This document shows, piece after piece, positions 14,201 to 51,333 of a stretch of DNA of 64,000 bases. The stretch spans positions 16,736,721 through 16,800,720 of the forward strand of contig NW_025062479.1 of NCBI RefSeq assembly GCF_000002995.4. Reading direction: 5' to 3'. The notes under the pieces are model-generated. The model was not told where the DNA came from. It searched no databases and saw nothing but the letters and a program-made list of their open reading frames with translations. Made by a program: the position numbers and the translations under genes. How positions within the stretch are numbered: position 1 is the stretch's first letter; each line of letters opens with the position of its first letter. The DNA is from Brugia malayi (Eukaryota; Nematoda; Chromadorea; Rhabditida; Onchocercidae).

Positions 14201-17054
14201 TATCTTAAAAGAAAATATAATATACACAAATCTTTCTAATCCTTTAAACCTTTCCATGGTACGCAATATTAGCATTTAAAAAGTAAACATTCAATTTGAG
14301 CTACTGAAATGGATAGGATATGAAATAAAATATCATCACTTCAGTATTTCTTAAATTCTATTGTTACGTTTGTTCTCTAATAATTTTTACGTTCTCATCA
14401 AAAAATTCCTCTCTCCGCCAAACACAATTGCTTAATTGGCCATCCTCTCATTTATTTCCAACAAAAGCAATTCCAATATACCAACACAACCAATTCATAC
14501 ATACCTATAATGCATTTATTGTCCTTTTGTTGATTATTTTGATGAAGATGAAAAAAACTTTTTTCGTTTTCCTACTGTAGAAAAGGAGGATTTTGATGGG
14601 ATAATGGTAATGGCCCATGGTTAGTGCTGGTTATGTTGATTAGATCGTCTTGATAATGGATTTTGAAAGAAGAATGAATGGCTGTTGCTAAGTGGTAAGA
14701 TATAGCAAAAACCACCTCTATTCGCCCATTAGCCTAGGCTCATCTCATAAGGCTGTTATATTACATGTCTATCGCTATCTAATATATAAATACATAAATA
14801 AATAAATATAAATATATGAGAAGTAATATACATGTATACTTATACAACGCATATGGGCTTTTTCAATTATCGACACTGCAAAAGCAATAAAATACTAATG
14901 CGATTTGTGCGCTCTTTCCATCCATCTTTGCTAATATCATTGAAACTGCCGAAATGACATAGACGACCATTTGATGATGATGATGGTGATAATGACGATG
15001 GTGATTATGATATAGAATATTGTTAATAACAACTGTAAATGTAAATAACGACATTTTGTCTAGTGATTACTGTGCAGTACCATAATAGTCAAATCAATCA
15101 TTAATTGTAGAGCCACGTAATGAATTAAATGATTAACCTACATATTATGAGTAATCATGGTTTCGTACTCAAATATGATTTGATACCAACAAATATATGA
15201 AAGAAACCGCGAAGAATACTGGTAATGTGAAAAGGAAATTATCACTAATATTAAGTTTTTTGTTTCATCAGTCTTAGAGAATTTGCATTTTGAAAAGATT
15301 TTTAAAAATGGCATCACTTTATACTGATGACAACTTTATGTAAGTCCTTAGCAAAGAACCATTGGAAATTCCGGAGGAATTCTTTTCCTCCTTTTAAAAT
15401 TTTCGAAAAGTTTCATCAAGCATCTTCCTTTGCACATCTATCGATTTGTGTACAGACTTATCCTTTGGTGATCGCTTGCAATTTGGGATAGCTCAGAGGA
15501 ATAGGAAGCAGGGACAGAGGCATAAATTAAAGACGAGTGAGCATCAATTCATTCATCTATCTTTCGAGCATTCAAATAATGTAATTACCGGATGGACAAC
15601 TTGACATCGCATTATTGTTGCCGATTGCTTACAAATACAAATGCACCGCTTGGCATAGAAATTATAGGTTTACCACAATTATTATCCATTCAATTTGCTG
15701 AAACTTAATGAATTTCTTACTTAATTACTGCAAATTTTGTTGCAATTAAGGGAATACAAATGCTTTGTGATAATGAAACCAACAATAAATTATACTTTAT
15801 AATAATACATTGTACTTTGTAATACCTTATAATAGTTGTGTAAAACTGGAAATGATATTTAAAAAACAATTTAAAACTATTACAAACACTTCATCTATGA
15901 TATTTTGCAGATGCACCTGTAAATATATTTTTCTTAATGCATGTAACCTAAAATGAATTCATAGCACTGTAAATTTTGATAAGCATGAGTATAAGTGATG
16001 TATCTTATACCATTCAATATTAGTAAATTTAGCTTTACTAATGATTTGACTCCGATAAATTTCATGTGAACTTAAAATTGCAATTCTTTGAGTTGAAGTC
16101 CTATAAACTAATTCTGTGCATAGGGAAGAAGTAAATTGTAGCTTAAGCCCAGCGTTTTGAAATGTATTATACGAGCTGATGAGGTGATTGATATTGAGCG
16201 CTGATCTACTCAACTGTATATTAGAAATTCTATTTAATCTCAAATTTTTTACTTAAGAAACTTGCAGACAAAAGGGCAATAATCCAAATTGAAAAAACTC
16301 AGCATAATAAGCAGTTTGTTAGTAATTCTTGTGTTTTAACCTATTCATCAGTGGAGCTGAATGTACTAAGTATAATCTTTGATTATAAAACGAAGTAGTT
16401 GCATTACGGTAGAAAAAGAAAAAAGATTTACTGTAAGTGTTCGCTCAATAAAATTGCATTTTGCTGCTAATAAGTCAAACTTACCTCAACGTCAAGTCTG
16501 GAAAATTTTTGATACCATTTGAAAAAAATAATTTTTTTATTCTGTCTTGCAGTAGCCTAATGTAGGCGCTTAGCCAAAGGCAAGGAGTGGTCATCCATTA
16601 CTGACCTTTATCCCTTATGACAGCCAATAATATAGCAGTGGCCAGATGCAGTGCGTGCATAAGCATCATGCTTTCACTTCTGCTATGTCGACGTTACCAC
16701 CTACCTTCACTCTCGAGCAATACCGCATGCTCTCTGCTTCTGCCTCGTGGCTCCTTACTTCTTCATGCTTGTTGCTCCTCAACCAAGCTATCCAGTTTTC
16801 TGCCATACTGTAGCATCGTTCGTCTCTATCGGTTCACTGTTGGAATTTCATTTGTCTTATTGGACTGATGCTGCTAGTACGACGACCTTCAACCTTTTAT
16901 GCTTTAAAATTTATCATTCCTCGTATTCATCCTATCCGGTTTACCTGAATATCGCTAACTTCATCTTTGAATTCTTCCTAACTTTTCCTCCCAATTTCAA
17001 TCTTTTCGAAAATTTGTTTTGAAATTTTGACATTTAAAACTTTTGCAAGTAATT
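11241..17054. other. Long intergenic region upstream of the nuclear receptor
   Basis: No recognisable gene in about 5.8 kb. It is AT-rich, with many homopolymer runs and an ATAAATA-rich tract at about 14780-14820. A 54-codon plus frame (13798-13962) and two overlapping plus frames (16617-17022) lack family features. The 16.6-16.9 kb part is less AT-rich than the rest and lies directly upstream of the nuclear receptor start, so it may be promoter or 5' UTR. Confidence 0.5.
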
Positions 17055-20000
17055 ATGAATACTTACAAATCAATAATACGGCAATCTTCTAATGAGCAGC
17101 TACAAGAACAACCACTAAATTTTTCAACTAATTCAACTAATGATATTACAATACCAGCAGCAACAACGCTTTGGCAAGGTATAAAATATGATTTGTCTTT
17201 GTTTTTCTTAGTGAAATTTATTCAAGGGAATGGAATTCATCTTAGCGATTATTCAGATCTAAGTAAGACCAAGTTCAAGAAAAAGTTATGGCTAATCAGT
17301 TTTCCTTTCAAACTGGAAGACATTTTATAGCAAAAATTTTCCAGAATTCGGTCAAGTTGAGAAACACAACTTCGATAATCAGTGTAACGTTGTAGCTTCC
17401 GGCATAAACACAACTTCAGTCCCGGTTCCACCAAGATCCCTGCTCACTTATCAACCCCCAATATTTATGGCACCAGGATTTTTGTCGTCATCTTATATGT
17501 CTTCATTTGCTGCAGCGGCCGCGATGTCAGCCGCAATGAATGCCGCAGTACATCGCCTTCCGCATCAGTTGTAAGTAATAAGCTTTGTAAAAGCATTTTA
17601 AATATATTAAAAAAATTTTCCTCGTAAAAGGTTTTCTAATGAAGGGAGTCAAAAAATTTCACCAAATTTATTTAAATGAATTTGGCTGAATTATTTTATG
17701 AATTTCAAACAATTTTGTAGGAATCAAAAAAAAAAAAAATTATTTTTTCAAAAGCTTGGTACAAAAATTAGCAAAAAACTGACCCTAAAATATCCTTCAA
17801 ATTACAATTTCTTTTCAAAGTTGGATTTTACATATGAAAATTTCTCTTGAAGATCATCAATGAGTAATAGTGTGGTGGAATCAGACCCAGCAACGATTTC
17901 AGTAAATTCGTTCTGTTCGATGAATACAGCACAGAGTCCAGCACCAACATCGCCAGCACTTTCCTGTGCGGTTTGCGGTGATGTGTCTAGCGGAAAGCAT
18001 TACGGTATTTCTTTTATTTTTTCACTTTTCTGGTTTTTCAACTGAATTTAGTTACAGATCTTTTCGAATATTTAGAGTATTAAGAAGTTCAAAACAATCA
18101 TTTTCAATATCTTTTGATTTTTTCTAAATGTATTTACAAAAATGACTTAAATAAACCCTTAATGCTGCGTAATGTTATTTACAGGAATTCTGGCATGTAA
18201 TGGTTGCAGTGGTTTCTTCAAGCGGAGTGTACGACGTCGACTAATTTACCGATGTCAGGCTGGTACCGGCTCCTGTATCGTTGATAAAGCACACCGTAAT
18301 CAGTGTCAGGCTTGTAGGCTTAAAAAATGCCTCAGTAAAGGAATGAATAAAGATGGTATTTTTTTCTTCTAAATTATATTAAAAAGTATTTTTACATTAA
18401 AAAGTAACTAAAAGCATTTTTAGCTGTACAGAATGAGCGACAACCACGTAATACAGCTACAGTTCGTACTCAGAATGAGTCGGAATTTTCGACATCATCA
18501 AGTTTTTACAAGTAAGTAACTTTGCAACCTTCACATTAAACAACATATTTATTCACAGAATACAATAATCATCCTCCTTTTCCTGATAGATTTCTTCTAC
18601 CAACTTTTGCAATCAATGAATTCAAATTTGTTAAATATTCACTTTTCGAGAAATTGCAAAAATGGATATTTGCTCGATTATTAAAAGTTGCTTGAAAATT
18701 AATCAAAATCATGGAGAGCTTGAGAATTGAAAAGATTTGCTGTACTTGCTTTTAACTTACTGACTTAGTACAGCTACACTTGCAGTGTTTAACTCAGTCT
18801 GGCTTTTTTAATACAATGTATTCGCTTAATTAGTAAGTATGATAGTACGGTAACAACGGCACTTTGTGTGAATGGCGAAATACCAGACTCCACTTCCGGT
18901 GTATTGATGGCAAAAGGTTCTTCTCCGATTAGTGATTCCGGTAAACAGGATTTCTCAGAGGTTAGTTTTTCAGACTAATTTTTGCATTTCGATGCGATTT
19001 TTCCTTCAAACCGAACTGATGAGGCACCTCAAATATTGGTTTTAAATTCAGATATTTGGTAGCGAAAAAATTGATGAAGTTAGACGTGGTGTTGAAAATG
19101 AAAATGTCCAAGAAGCTTCTACAAGACTTTTATTTTTGGCCATTAAATGGGCTAAAAATCTTCCATCATTTGCGTCACTGTCACTTCGTGATCAGGTAAA
19201 ATGGGATTAATACTATTGAATAATATCATAGTTTTTATAATTTTTTGAGAAGAATGATAAGTTACTTTCTCTTTTCAAAATATTTCACTAATTTTTGTTT
19301 GCTATAGTTAAAATTGCTGAAAGAAAATTGGTGCGATCTTTTCCTCCTCAGTGTGTTCCAATGGTCACTTCCAATGGACAAATGTCCCTTGCTGAATACT
19401 TTGCAAACTGATCCGTCCAGTTTTCGTTATTTGAACGATTTATTCTTTCGGATTCGTAGTTATGGTATTGATCATGGCGAATTTGCTTGCTTAAAGGCCA
19501 TAGTGTTGTTTAGGCCAGGTAAACTTTTTTCAAATATTTGTTGCATTATTAGATTTGCTTTTCTTCAAATTTCATTTCAATTCTAAATCCTTCAAGTCAA
19601 GCGAAATTGAAACGGTAGTGTCAAAATGCTATGACATATGGAAAGTTAAAATTAAATCTGTGTATTAAAGAGAAGTTAGTGCAATTCAAATTCCAATACT
19701 ACTCAAGTTTTTTGAACTTGTTTAGTTTCTTCTCAAGTGTTTTTACTGCTGACACAAAGTTCAGTTGCTGTAAATTATGCATAAAAATTTCAAATTCTAA
19801 GAAACGAGAAGTTAAAAAAAATCAGGAATTCCTTTAAAGAAATCAATTTTTGAACTCTTTGAAAATGAATTGATCAGGAAAATTTTCTAATTTTTCGATG
19901 AAATTTCACTTCAACCCACTTCATTACAAGAAAAATATTTCCTACATCTTTAATTTGCAATAAGAAAATGTTTGTTAAAAAAGTTTTTTTAATTATAATA

Positions 20001-21599
20001 AGAATAAAGTTTGTTTTGAGCAAATAAGTATTTTATATATATTGAGAACATTTGGTTTTTTTATATTATCATTCACATCGGATATGTACGTCATCTACAA
20101 TGTTTCTTTCAATGTTTATCAATTTTGTTTTTATGCAGCCAAAATGTTTACTTTTGGCTTGTTCGATTATTTTTAATACAAGTCTTCTTCTGTATACAAT
20201 GCTTTTGCAATTGCTTTCAAATCATACAATATATAGCTCAAAATTCCTTTTATTATATTACCATTTTACATAGAAGGAACACTTCAACTTAACTATCTGA
20301 CAAAAAAATCTCCTATATTCTTATTTCTAATAACAATAAGCATTTCTCTCTCATCTATAAGTAAACAACAAAATTAAAGTGTAATTAATTTAACGCTCAG
20401 AATTTGATTTTGAATTGATTCGGCTATAAGATGAGATGATGTCAGTTTCAACGGATGATTTAATATCCATTTAAGGATTGAATGAATAAAGAGGGAGGTG
20501 GGAGAAGAGGAAGACAAGGAACATAAGGGAGCCATTATAAGTGGCAAAATAATTGAGATGACGGCGGGAATGATGGCGGCCTAGGCTACAGTAAAAGAAA
20601 GGATGAAGTAAAAAGCTAATTAAATCTATTCTCTTCCATGCTGTCATCCCACCCCTATTTTACTGGATAACATCCTTTCTCTTTTCTTCAAAGGTTTGAT
20701 TAAAATTGCTATCCTGTTCAGCCAACTCTTTTATCCTCTTAAAATGTAATGAGTTATTTTAATAAATGTTTAGTTTTTGAATTTTTTGGTTTTTTTGCAG
20801 TTAATTCATTTATTTACTGTCTTTTTTTTTTTTTTCACTAAATTCGTTGGCACACTTATTTTTAAAACTTTGCTAGTATTCGTCTTGTGAAATATTTGTT
20901 AAAATTACAGTAATATAGGAATATAAAACGATCATTAATGCTATCATTCTCAATTAAATTCATAAATTATTATCTCAAAATCCTATTTTATATACTTACG
21001 CAAACAACTTCACCTAAGTGCTGATTAAGTTTTGGATTAGGAAATTTCTGTGCTAGTTGGATTTTTCTGTTTTATAAATATTTTCTTAATATCTTGATTT
21101 AATCTATGAATACTTTAGAAACAAGAGGATTAAAGAATCTAGTTCAAATTGAAGATCTACAAGATCAAGCACAGCAAACACTGGCCAAACATACAATGAA
21201 TTCATCACCAGCAAGGTCTTTCTTTTCTTATCTAAGTTTAGTTCATAAAGTTTGCATGAAAAATTTCTCACTTAAAATAAGTTTTTGTTTAAAAAGAAGG
21301 AACAAACATATCGTGCAATTATGTATGTATGAGTCAAGTTAGTTATGTTATTTACTAATATTACTTCATGCGTGTTATTTCAATACAACTATGCAGACAC
21401 ACACAGATACAGCAGTGGTGTTAAGACATGATACACTTGAATTTCGTTTAAAAATTGCTATTTCAGATTTGGCCGATTACTTCTTCTGTTACCACTCTTG
21501 CGAACTATAAGCGCTGAGAAAATTGAGCGAATGTTTTTCATGGCTACATTTGGAAACACATCAATCGATCAAATCATTTGTAAGATGTATAACGGATGA
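17055..21599 (+). CDS. fax-1: FAX-1/PNR-type (NR2E3) nuclear receptor, 490 aa
   Basis: DNA-binding transcription factor of the NR2E3/PNR/FAX-1 group; in C. elegans fax-1 acts in interneuron identity and axon pathfinding. Ten exons join in phase: 17055-17178, 17345-17570, 17853-18004, 18185-18355, 18424-18511, 18834-18960, 19052-19195, 19308-19518, 21119-21215 and 21467-21599. The DNA-binding domain (about 155-225) starts [14 protein letters not shown] and has the diagnostic P-box [11 protein letters not shown], followed by [11 protein letters not shown] and CQACRLKKC. The N-terminal part has an Ala-rich run ([13 protein letters not shown]). The hinge (about 226-296) is Ser-rich. The ligand-binding domain (about 297-490) ends in a helix-12-like [11 protein letters not shown]. 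Intron 8 (19519-21118) is about 1.6 kb, far longer than the others. AATAAA lies at 21938-21943. The start is the first in-frame ATG; an upstream untranslated exon cannot be excluded. Confidence 0.94.
19519..21118 (+). other. Large intron 8 of fax-1-like gene
   Basis: At 1.6 kb this is the only long intron of the gene. Most of it is AT-rich, but 20440-20720 is purine-rich and markedly richer in G (for example GAGGGAGGTGGGAGAAGAGG and GACGGCGGGAATGATGGCGG). That composition differs from the flanks and is a candidate intronic regulatory element. No gene was seen in it. Confidence 0.6.
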
Positions 21600-23618
21600 A
21601 TGACTATGTTTTTTCAAATGAGTGCGTTTTTTAGATTATTTTTACTACTAAGGTTTTCTTTTTTTAATTGAAGACGGTAGTTTAGTTCACAAAGTTTTAA
21701 TAGCATTTTTAATAGCGGAATTAAAAGTATTTCCTCGATTTTTGCAAGATTAGATTCATTATCAGCAACATTTACTATACCAATGTAATCAGCAAATGTT
21801 AAAATCATAAATCCTTTGGAAAATTGAAAATTGATCTTCCAAAATTCAGTAAACATTAATAGTGATTTCTTTTTCTGAGAGAGCATGATCAGCTTAAAAT
21901 CGCAATTTATAAATTAAAAGTCGCTAATTATATTGTCAATAAAGTAAAGATGATTGACTGTTAAGAACATTTTTAAAAAAGTGGTAGTATGTGGCATGAA
22001 TTTGAATGAGTGATGAATATGCAAATCGAATTTAAGCATTTGTCCACTTGTTCCATAGTATCCATCGTATTGTTAAAATAAAAAAAAACCGCAGGCAACA
22101 GAAGTGAAAGAAAAAGTAGGTTTGTAATGACAAGTTATGTACTCCATGCATCACTAATTCAATCATACTCAATTTCAACATTGGGAATGTGTCACGCAAA
22201 TATAGAAATTAATTGAAAAGTGTGCGCCTATTGCATGATGCTATGTCGTTCGAAATCATCATAATAGAAGAGCTATAGCTTTTAATAGAAAAAGGTTTTT
22301 TCTCCCTCCCAATAAATCTCTTTCACTAATTATTAAGTGAATGTCATGGAAAGGCATTCCCCTATCACCTTAAATGTCATTGAGAATTAAGTTTCGGGAA
22401 AATGTTGTCAGAACATTTGCTATTTGAGCTTCAATATTCTAGCATCAATCGAGAACCTTATAGGAATTTTATTAATTTAAAATATCAAAGATAACCAACT
22501 TCCTTAACTGCTTGCCTTGGAAATTTTTTGTAACGTTTTATGATCTTAACATTACTACATGTGAATAAAATCAAATAAACTAAAGATCCCGAAAATAATA
22601 GAATTACCCTTTTATATTAGAAAAGCAGATGAGAAAAATTTGTGGAAATTTGATATGTCTTAATTTAACAAAATGGACTTGGGAGGACACTTTTTCAAAA
22701 ATAAATTCCGAAATGAGATGTACGCCAGCTAACATATTTAAAATACTGAAGAGTTTATTATCTTGAATGCTACAAAATAAAACACAGAACTTTTCGGGTC
22801 AATTTCAGTAACAGAAAACAAAGAGACTGATTTGAATAATTCGAATGAACAATTAGGAAATATTAGCCACGCTCAAAACGTAACAATTTAATAAAAAGAA
22901 CAATGGAAAAAATAAGGGAAGTACATAGTACAAGGAACAAATTTTTCATAAGTTGAGCGAGCTTCAGTTAAACCCAATAAACAAAAGAATAAATTTAACA
23001 AAAGAAAAAAGAATAGCACATCCTAAAAGAAATACCAGAGGAGATTAGAAATGAAGCAGTATCCATTTTCCAATTCACTGAAAAAAGAGATACCGCATAA
23101 AATGATTTGGTCTGTAACTATTTAACACCTCTATATTTTCTTTCTTTCATTTTAATTATGGAAAATTACAGTGGAACTAATATAATACTTATCGTATTTG
23201 TAAAATGAAAAAACCAAAAAAAGAGTCGTAATCTAACAAATGTATATAACATTTTAGGGATGGCACAGTTAATTAATCGGAATGCTACAACAGTAAAAAC
23301 TAATTTAAATCACTGCAAAGATGGAATAATTTGGGAACAAGCAAAATGGAGTTGACAACAAAGTTGATGTTCCGAACCAGAATAGTAGATCATTATTTGT
23401 GGTAATAACGAAGAAAACTGTGGAGGTTACAGCACGTGTTAACTATCCAAATATTAACAGAAAAAGTAATTCGAACCGTAGCTATTTTTAGAAATAGTCA
23501 GTAAAATCAAAAAAAAAAAAAAAAAAAAAAAGAAAAAAAACTAATTTACAGTGAACAGGCAATTCATATTATCATAACATAAAGAGACCCAAAAAAGTTC
23601 ACATATCGCTAATAATGC
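21600..23618. other. Intergenic between fax-1-like and LYST-like 3' ends
   Basis: AT-rich sequence containing the 3' UTR of the receptor gene (AATAAA at 21938-21943) and a poly(A) tract near 23508-23540. A minus-strand open frame at 21886-21614 has no recognisable feature. No gene is assigned. Confidence 0.6.
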
Positions 23619-47963
<24,345 letters not shown>

Positions 47964-48429
47964 ACAAACATTTTCAATGTTGTCATTGATTCATCTATGT
48001 TAGTAAGAACTGATCCATCTATGTCAGTAAGACTATTCCGCCTAAATCATAATGGAAAAAGTTTTAAGCACTGACACAGCTGATAGCTAATACCTATAAG
48101 TACACACGTACGTACTGTCATGCTTATAAGTCCATCCATACATGTGCAAGCAAAACATAGAGGACAAGGAAAATTAGTAATTTTTTGAACACCTCAAACA
48201 GGACGCTCCTTAAATTATTCTCCGGGCATTCCAATACTTCTGTTTTCATTTCTTTGAAGTTTCAAGTGCAAGTTACAATTTACTTGTTCATAAAGTCTTA
48301 TATATCCACCCATACATGCCATACCTCATTTCTGTACATCCGAAATATTTGGTAGGGGGAGGAAATCTCGGTAATAATGCTACAGGTTGCCGTGCTTTAG
48401 GTAACAAACTGAATGCCCTCCGGAGGTCG
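47964..48429. promoter_or_regulatory. Shared upstream region of LYST-like and PIGC genes
   Basis: The two genes start about 470 bases apart in opposite directions (ATG at 47963 minus and 48430 plus). The gap should hold both promoters. It contains an imperfect direct repeat, GATTCATCTATGTTAGTAAG (47988-48007) and GATCCATCTATGTCAGTAAG (48012-48031), with a 24-base period and two differences in 20 bases, 25 bases from the LYST start. No TATA box was recognised. Confidence 0.5.
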
Positions 48430-50239
48430 ATGGGTGGAAGAAAAAGCGTTTGTTGCGAACAGAATAAGGGAAAGAAGTGGCGGAAAATATTGTATGAACG
48501 ACAACCGTTTGAAGATGAATACAGTGGTGGTAGTGAGTTTCTGAAGGAATTGAGAACGAATAGTGAGTTTACTCCAACTACTTCCTGTTCCTCTCTATCA
48601 GGATGTAGGTATTAAAATTTATTCGCTTTGCATCTAACCAATGTGATAATATAAAGATTTGACTACTGACGTTTTCAACATTATTTTGTTTCGTTTTAAT
48701 CAGTTGATAGTTACTGATATAGTCTCCGGACAGGTAGATTTGGAAATATTTCCGAATTTAAATGTCAATTCACAGCAATCTATAAATCAGTATGGATAGG
48801 TTTCGTTGGAAGATGTTAACTATATAATTGGTCCGAGCTTTCCGAATTTTCAAATAATTTCTTTCAGCATTTCTGATCTCTTTTCTGCCTTCACTTAAAT
48901 AATGTCCATGGAATTTATTTCTTTTTCTTGTCGAATTCTAATTTTAGTAACAGTGGTGGAATACTCATTTGTGGAAGCAGTATGCGGTGCCAGTCTTGTC
49001 ATGCTTCACTCTAATGCTATTATATTTTATTATTTGGTGTTCGATTCCATCAAAAACAGTTCTATAAGTTTCGTCCAGCATTTTTCGTTGATATTTGCCA
49101 TTGCCTTGATTCTGTACACTATCTATCTGTATATGATCAGACCGAGGAATCTTCAGGATCACTTCTACACTTTCATTACGCTTCTTTGTTTTGGCTATGT
49201 GTTGACACCCGTTATTAGGTTTGTTCTATTTTACCATTTGAAATTTATCCATCATTTTAGATATCATTAACAGATTTAGAAGTCTTCGTTTGTGCATAAA
49301 AAGCATAATTCGAAAAATTTTTCTTAAGGACATTGACGGATACAATTAGTACAGATACCATATACGCAATGTCTTTCATACTCTTTCTTACGAGCTTTGT
49401 TTTCCATGACTACGCGATGATTGCGCCACTGTAAGTCATACTCTCTTTTTTCTAATCAAATGATTGGGAAAATAAAAATTTGTTTGTACCATATGTCTCT
49501 AATAGTAAGCCAGTGAAATCAACACTTATTCAAATTAAACATGTATAGCTAATTTCTCCAAATTTTCACACAGAATTCATTGACATAAACACAAATGCTG
49601 CATCTTGCTATTGTTATTCCAAATTGTAGAAATCAAACGATTCTAGACTCAGAATTTACTAGAAAAAATTGATAACTTTGCAGGGTTTCAACGATATTAT
49701 CGGTCAATCTTTCTTTAGCAGCTTCAGTTTGTTTGGTTTCACGGGTATCATCGAATGAATCTGCATTTAGTCTTCTGGCTCTTTCCATGCTTCTTTTTTC
49801 ATACTGGCCACAAATGCGTAATATATTGTACAGGAAATGGTCAAAATCGTCGTTAATCCTGATCATTTTCTCTTCTCCTCTACTTTTCTGTGCACTACAC
49901 CAGCTTTCCCATTCACTCAGTGTCCTTTACGTACTTGTGTTAGCATTTGTTCTCCTAATTTGCCCATCGATCTTGATGATCATGCAGCCCTGGAAAAGGT
50001 ACGAGAGACTTCAAGGTTTTTGCATTTTACCTTAGAATTTTCCCTCAAACGAAAGATATAGTTTTCGCTATGTAAAGAATATCAAAAGTTCAGTAAAATT
50101 TAGAATTTGTCCCTCTTTTTATTTTCCTGCGAATGAAGTGTTCATTTTTGTGAAAAAATTTAGTATTTCACCAAATCCAGTATGTTTCAGTACAAAACAT
50201 GGACCATGGGATGAAGCAATAGCAACCTTCGAACGGTGA
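48430..50239 (+). CDS. PIGC: PIGC, GPI-GlcNAc transferase subunit C, 289 aa
   Basis: Subunit of the ER complex that transfers GlcNAc to phosphatidylinositol, the first step of GPI-anchor synthesis. Five exons join in phase: 48430-48562, 48948-49218, 49329-49430, 49684-49998 and 50191-50239, for 290 codons with the stop. Human PIGC is about 297 residues. The N-terminus carries KWRKILYERQPFEDEY, which matches the human KWQKVLYERQPF signature. Exon 3 has TLTDTISTDTIYAMSF, exon 4 VSTILSVNLSLAASVCL, and the last exon HGPWDEA, all in the family's order. Six or more hydrophobic segments span exons 2-4. The chosen Met at 48430 puts 15 residues before KWRK; an in-frame upstream Met at 48316 would add 38 unconserved residues. 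The gene is head-to-head with the LYST-like gene. Confidence 0.93.
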
Positions 50240-50332
50240 CATCTTGCCACAAGATTGTATACCTCTGATGCTTTCATAACAGTTAGAACATAATAAGATT
50301 TTGAATAGACATTTGCAAAAATAGTGGTCTCC

Positions 50333-50445
50333 GAATGTTTTAACATTTATTCTCCTAGTTTGTCATCGATCTTGATGGTCGTGCAACCCTGGAAAAGGTA
50401 CGAAAAATTTCAAGCTTTAAATATGTATCTAGGTTTTTTCATTTT
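50333..50445 (+). pseudogene. Degenerate copy of the PIGC exon 4 end and donor
   Basis: Starting about 100 bases after the PIGC stop, a segment repeats the end of exon 4 together with its splice donor and the first part of the intron. For example, ATCGATCTTGATG and CCCTGGAAAAGGTACGA occur at about 49968-50004 and again at about 50364-50403. The copy lacks one base (TTTGTCATC against TTTGCCCATC), so it is out of frame. No copy of the last exon (HGPWDEA) follows, so it is probably a non-functional tandem duplication. Confidence 0.75.
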
Positions 50446-51294
50446 AATGATTAACAGGTTTTCACTTTGATCACTTCGATTAACATATGTCGAGAAAAAT
50501 TCACTAAAAACTAAAATATGATATAATTGTGATCTTGAGTTTACTTGTTGTGTGGAGTTTAAACAATCTTTCAATACTTACTATTTGGGATGTAGGCTCT
50601 TTGGATTCTGTAACCTGCATTTTCGTGGATTATTGAATCCTACACATCTTAGCAACGTTAAATGAGATATATTTTAAGATAAAAATCTGGTTGTAGTGTC
50701 AGAGAAACAAAAGAAACATGTTGGATTCTGTTTTTCGTCCCCAACGTATATCTTTGATGGCCCATGTTAACATGTAACGTGATGAAATGGTTGAAAGCAG
50801 GAAGAGAAAGGAGAGACAGTAGAAGTCTGTTTTTTCCGCTAAGATAAAAGTAATTTATATGCTTGATTATAGTCGTTGGGATTTATCAGTAGGATCGGTA
50901 TATTATTGATCTTCGTAAAAGATACATATGTATATAGTAGAGAAATTCGTTGTCGATCGGTTAATTAAAATCCGTTCTATATACATTCCATTGCATATAA
51001 ATCTCTTGAAAATGTGTTCATTCTGATGGATTGTATCATATGATTGTTATAAACAAAGAAATTTAGGAATTTTGAAAGATGAGCACAGTATCCTTTTTCT
51101 TGTATCCATCCTTGCAAATAATATTAACGATGGACTATTTCTGTATTATTACTCGTGTTATTGAAAATTTCTCTAAATTTATTGAACTGTCATAACATGC
51201 GCGCACTTCTTTATGTGTCAATTTATTTGCAGAATAAATGTTTCCATCATCATTGCTAATTATTTGATGTTGGATTTGACTGGACTATCAACTT

Positions 51295-51333
51295 CATTTA
51301 CTCATTAAAATGAGTCATTTTAATGAGTAAATG
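51295..51333. repeat. Perfect 39-base palindrome-like inverted repeat
   Basis: The 19 bases 51295-51313 (CATTTACTCATTAAAATGA) are exactly complementary to 51315-51333, with a single central base. It has the form of a near-perfect palindrome. It could extrude as a cruciform or give an RNA hairpin; no function is known. Confidence 0.85.

Noticed and set aside
16617..17022. Overlapping plus frames rich in Ser, Leu and Phe before the nuclear receptor
   Set aside because: No family features, no splice chain into the receptor frame, and no minus-strand gene seen; treated as promoter or 5' UTR.
48965..49866. Minus-strand frames opposite the PIGC exons
   Set aside because: The plus-strand exons match PIGC motifs in order; the opposite frames have no family features.
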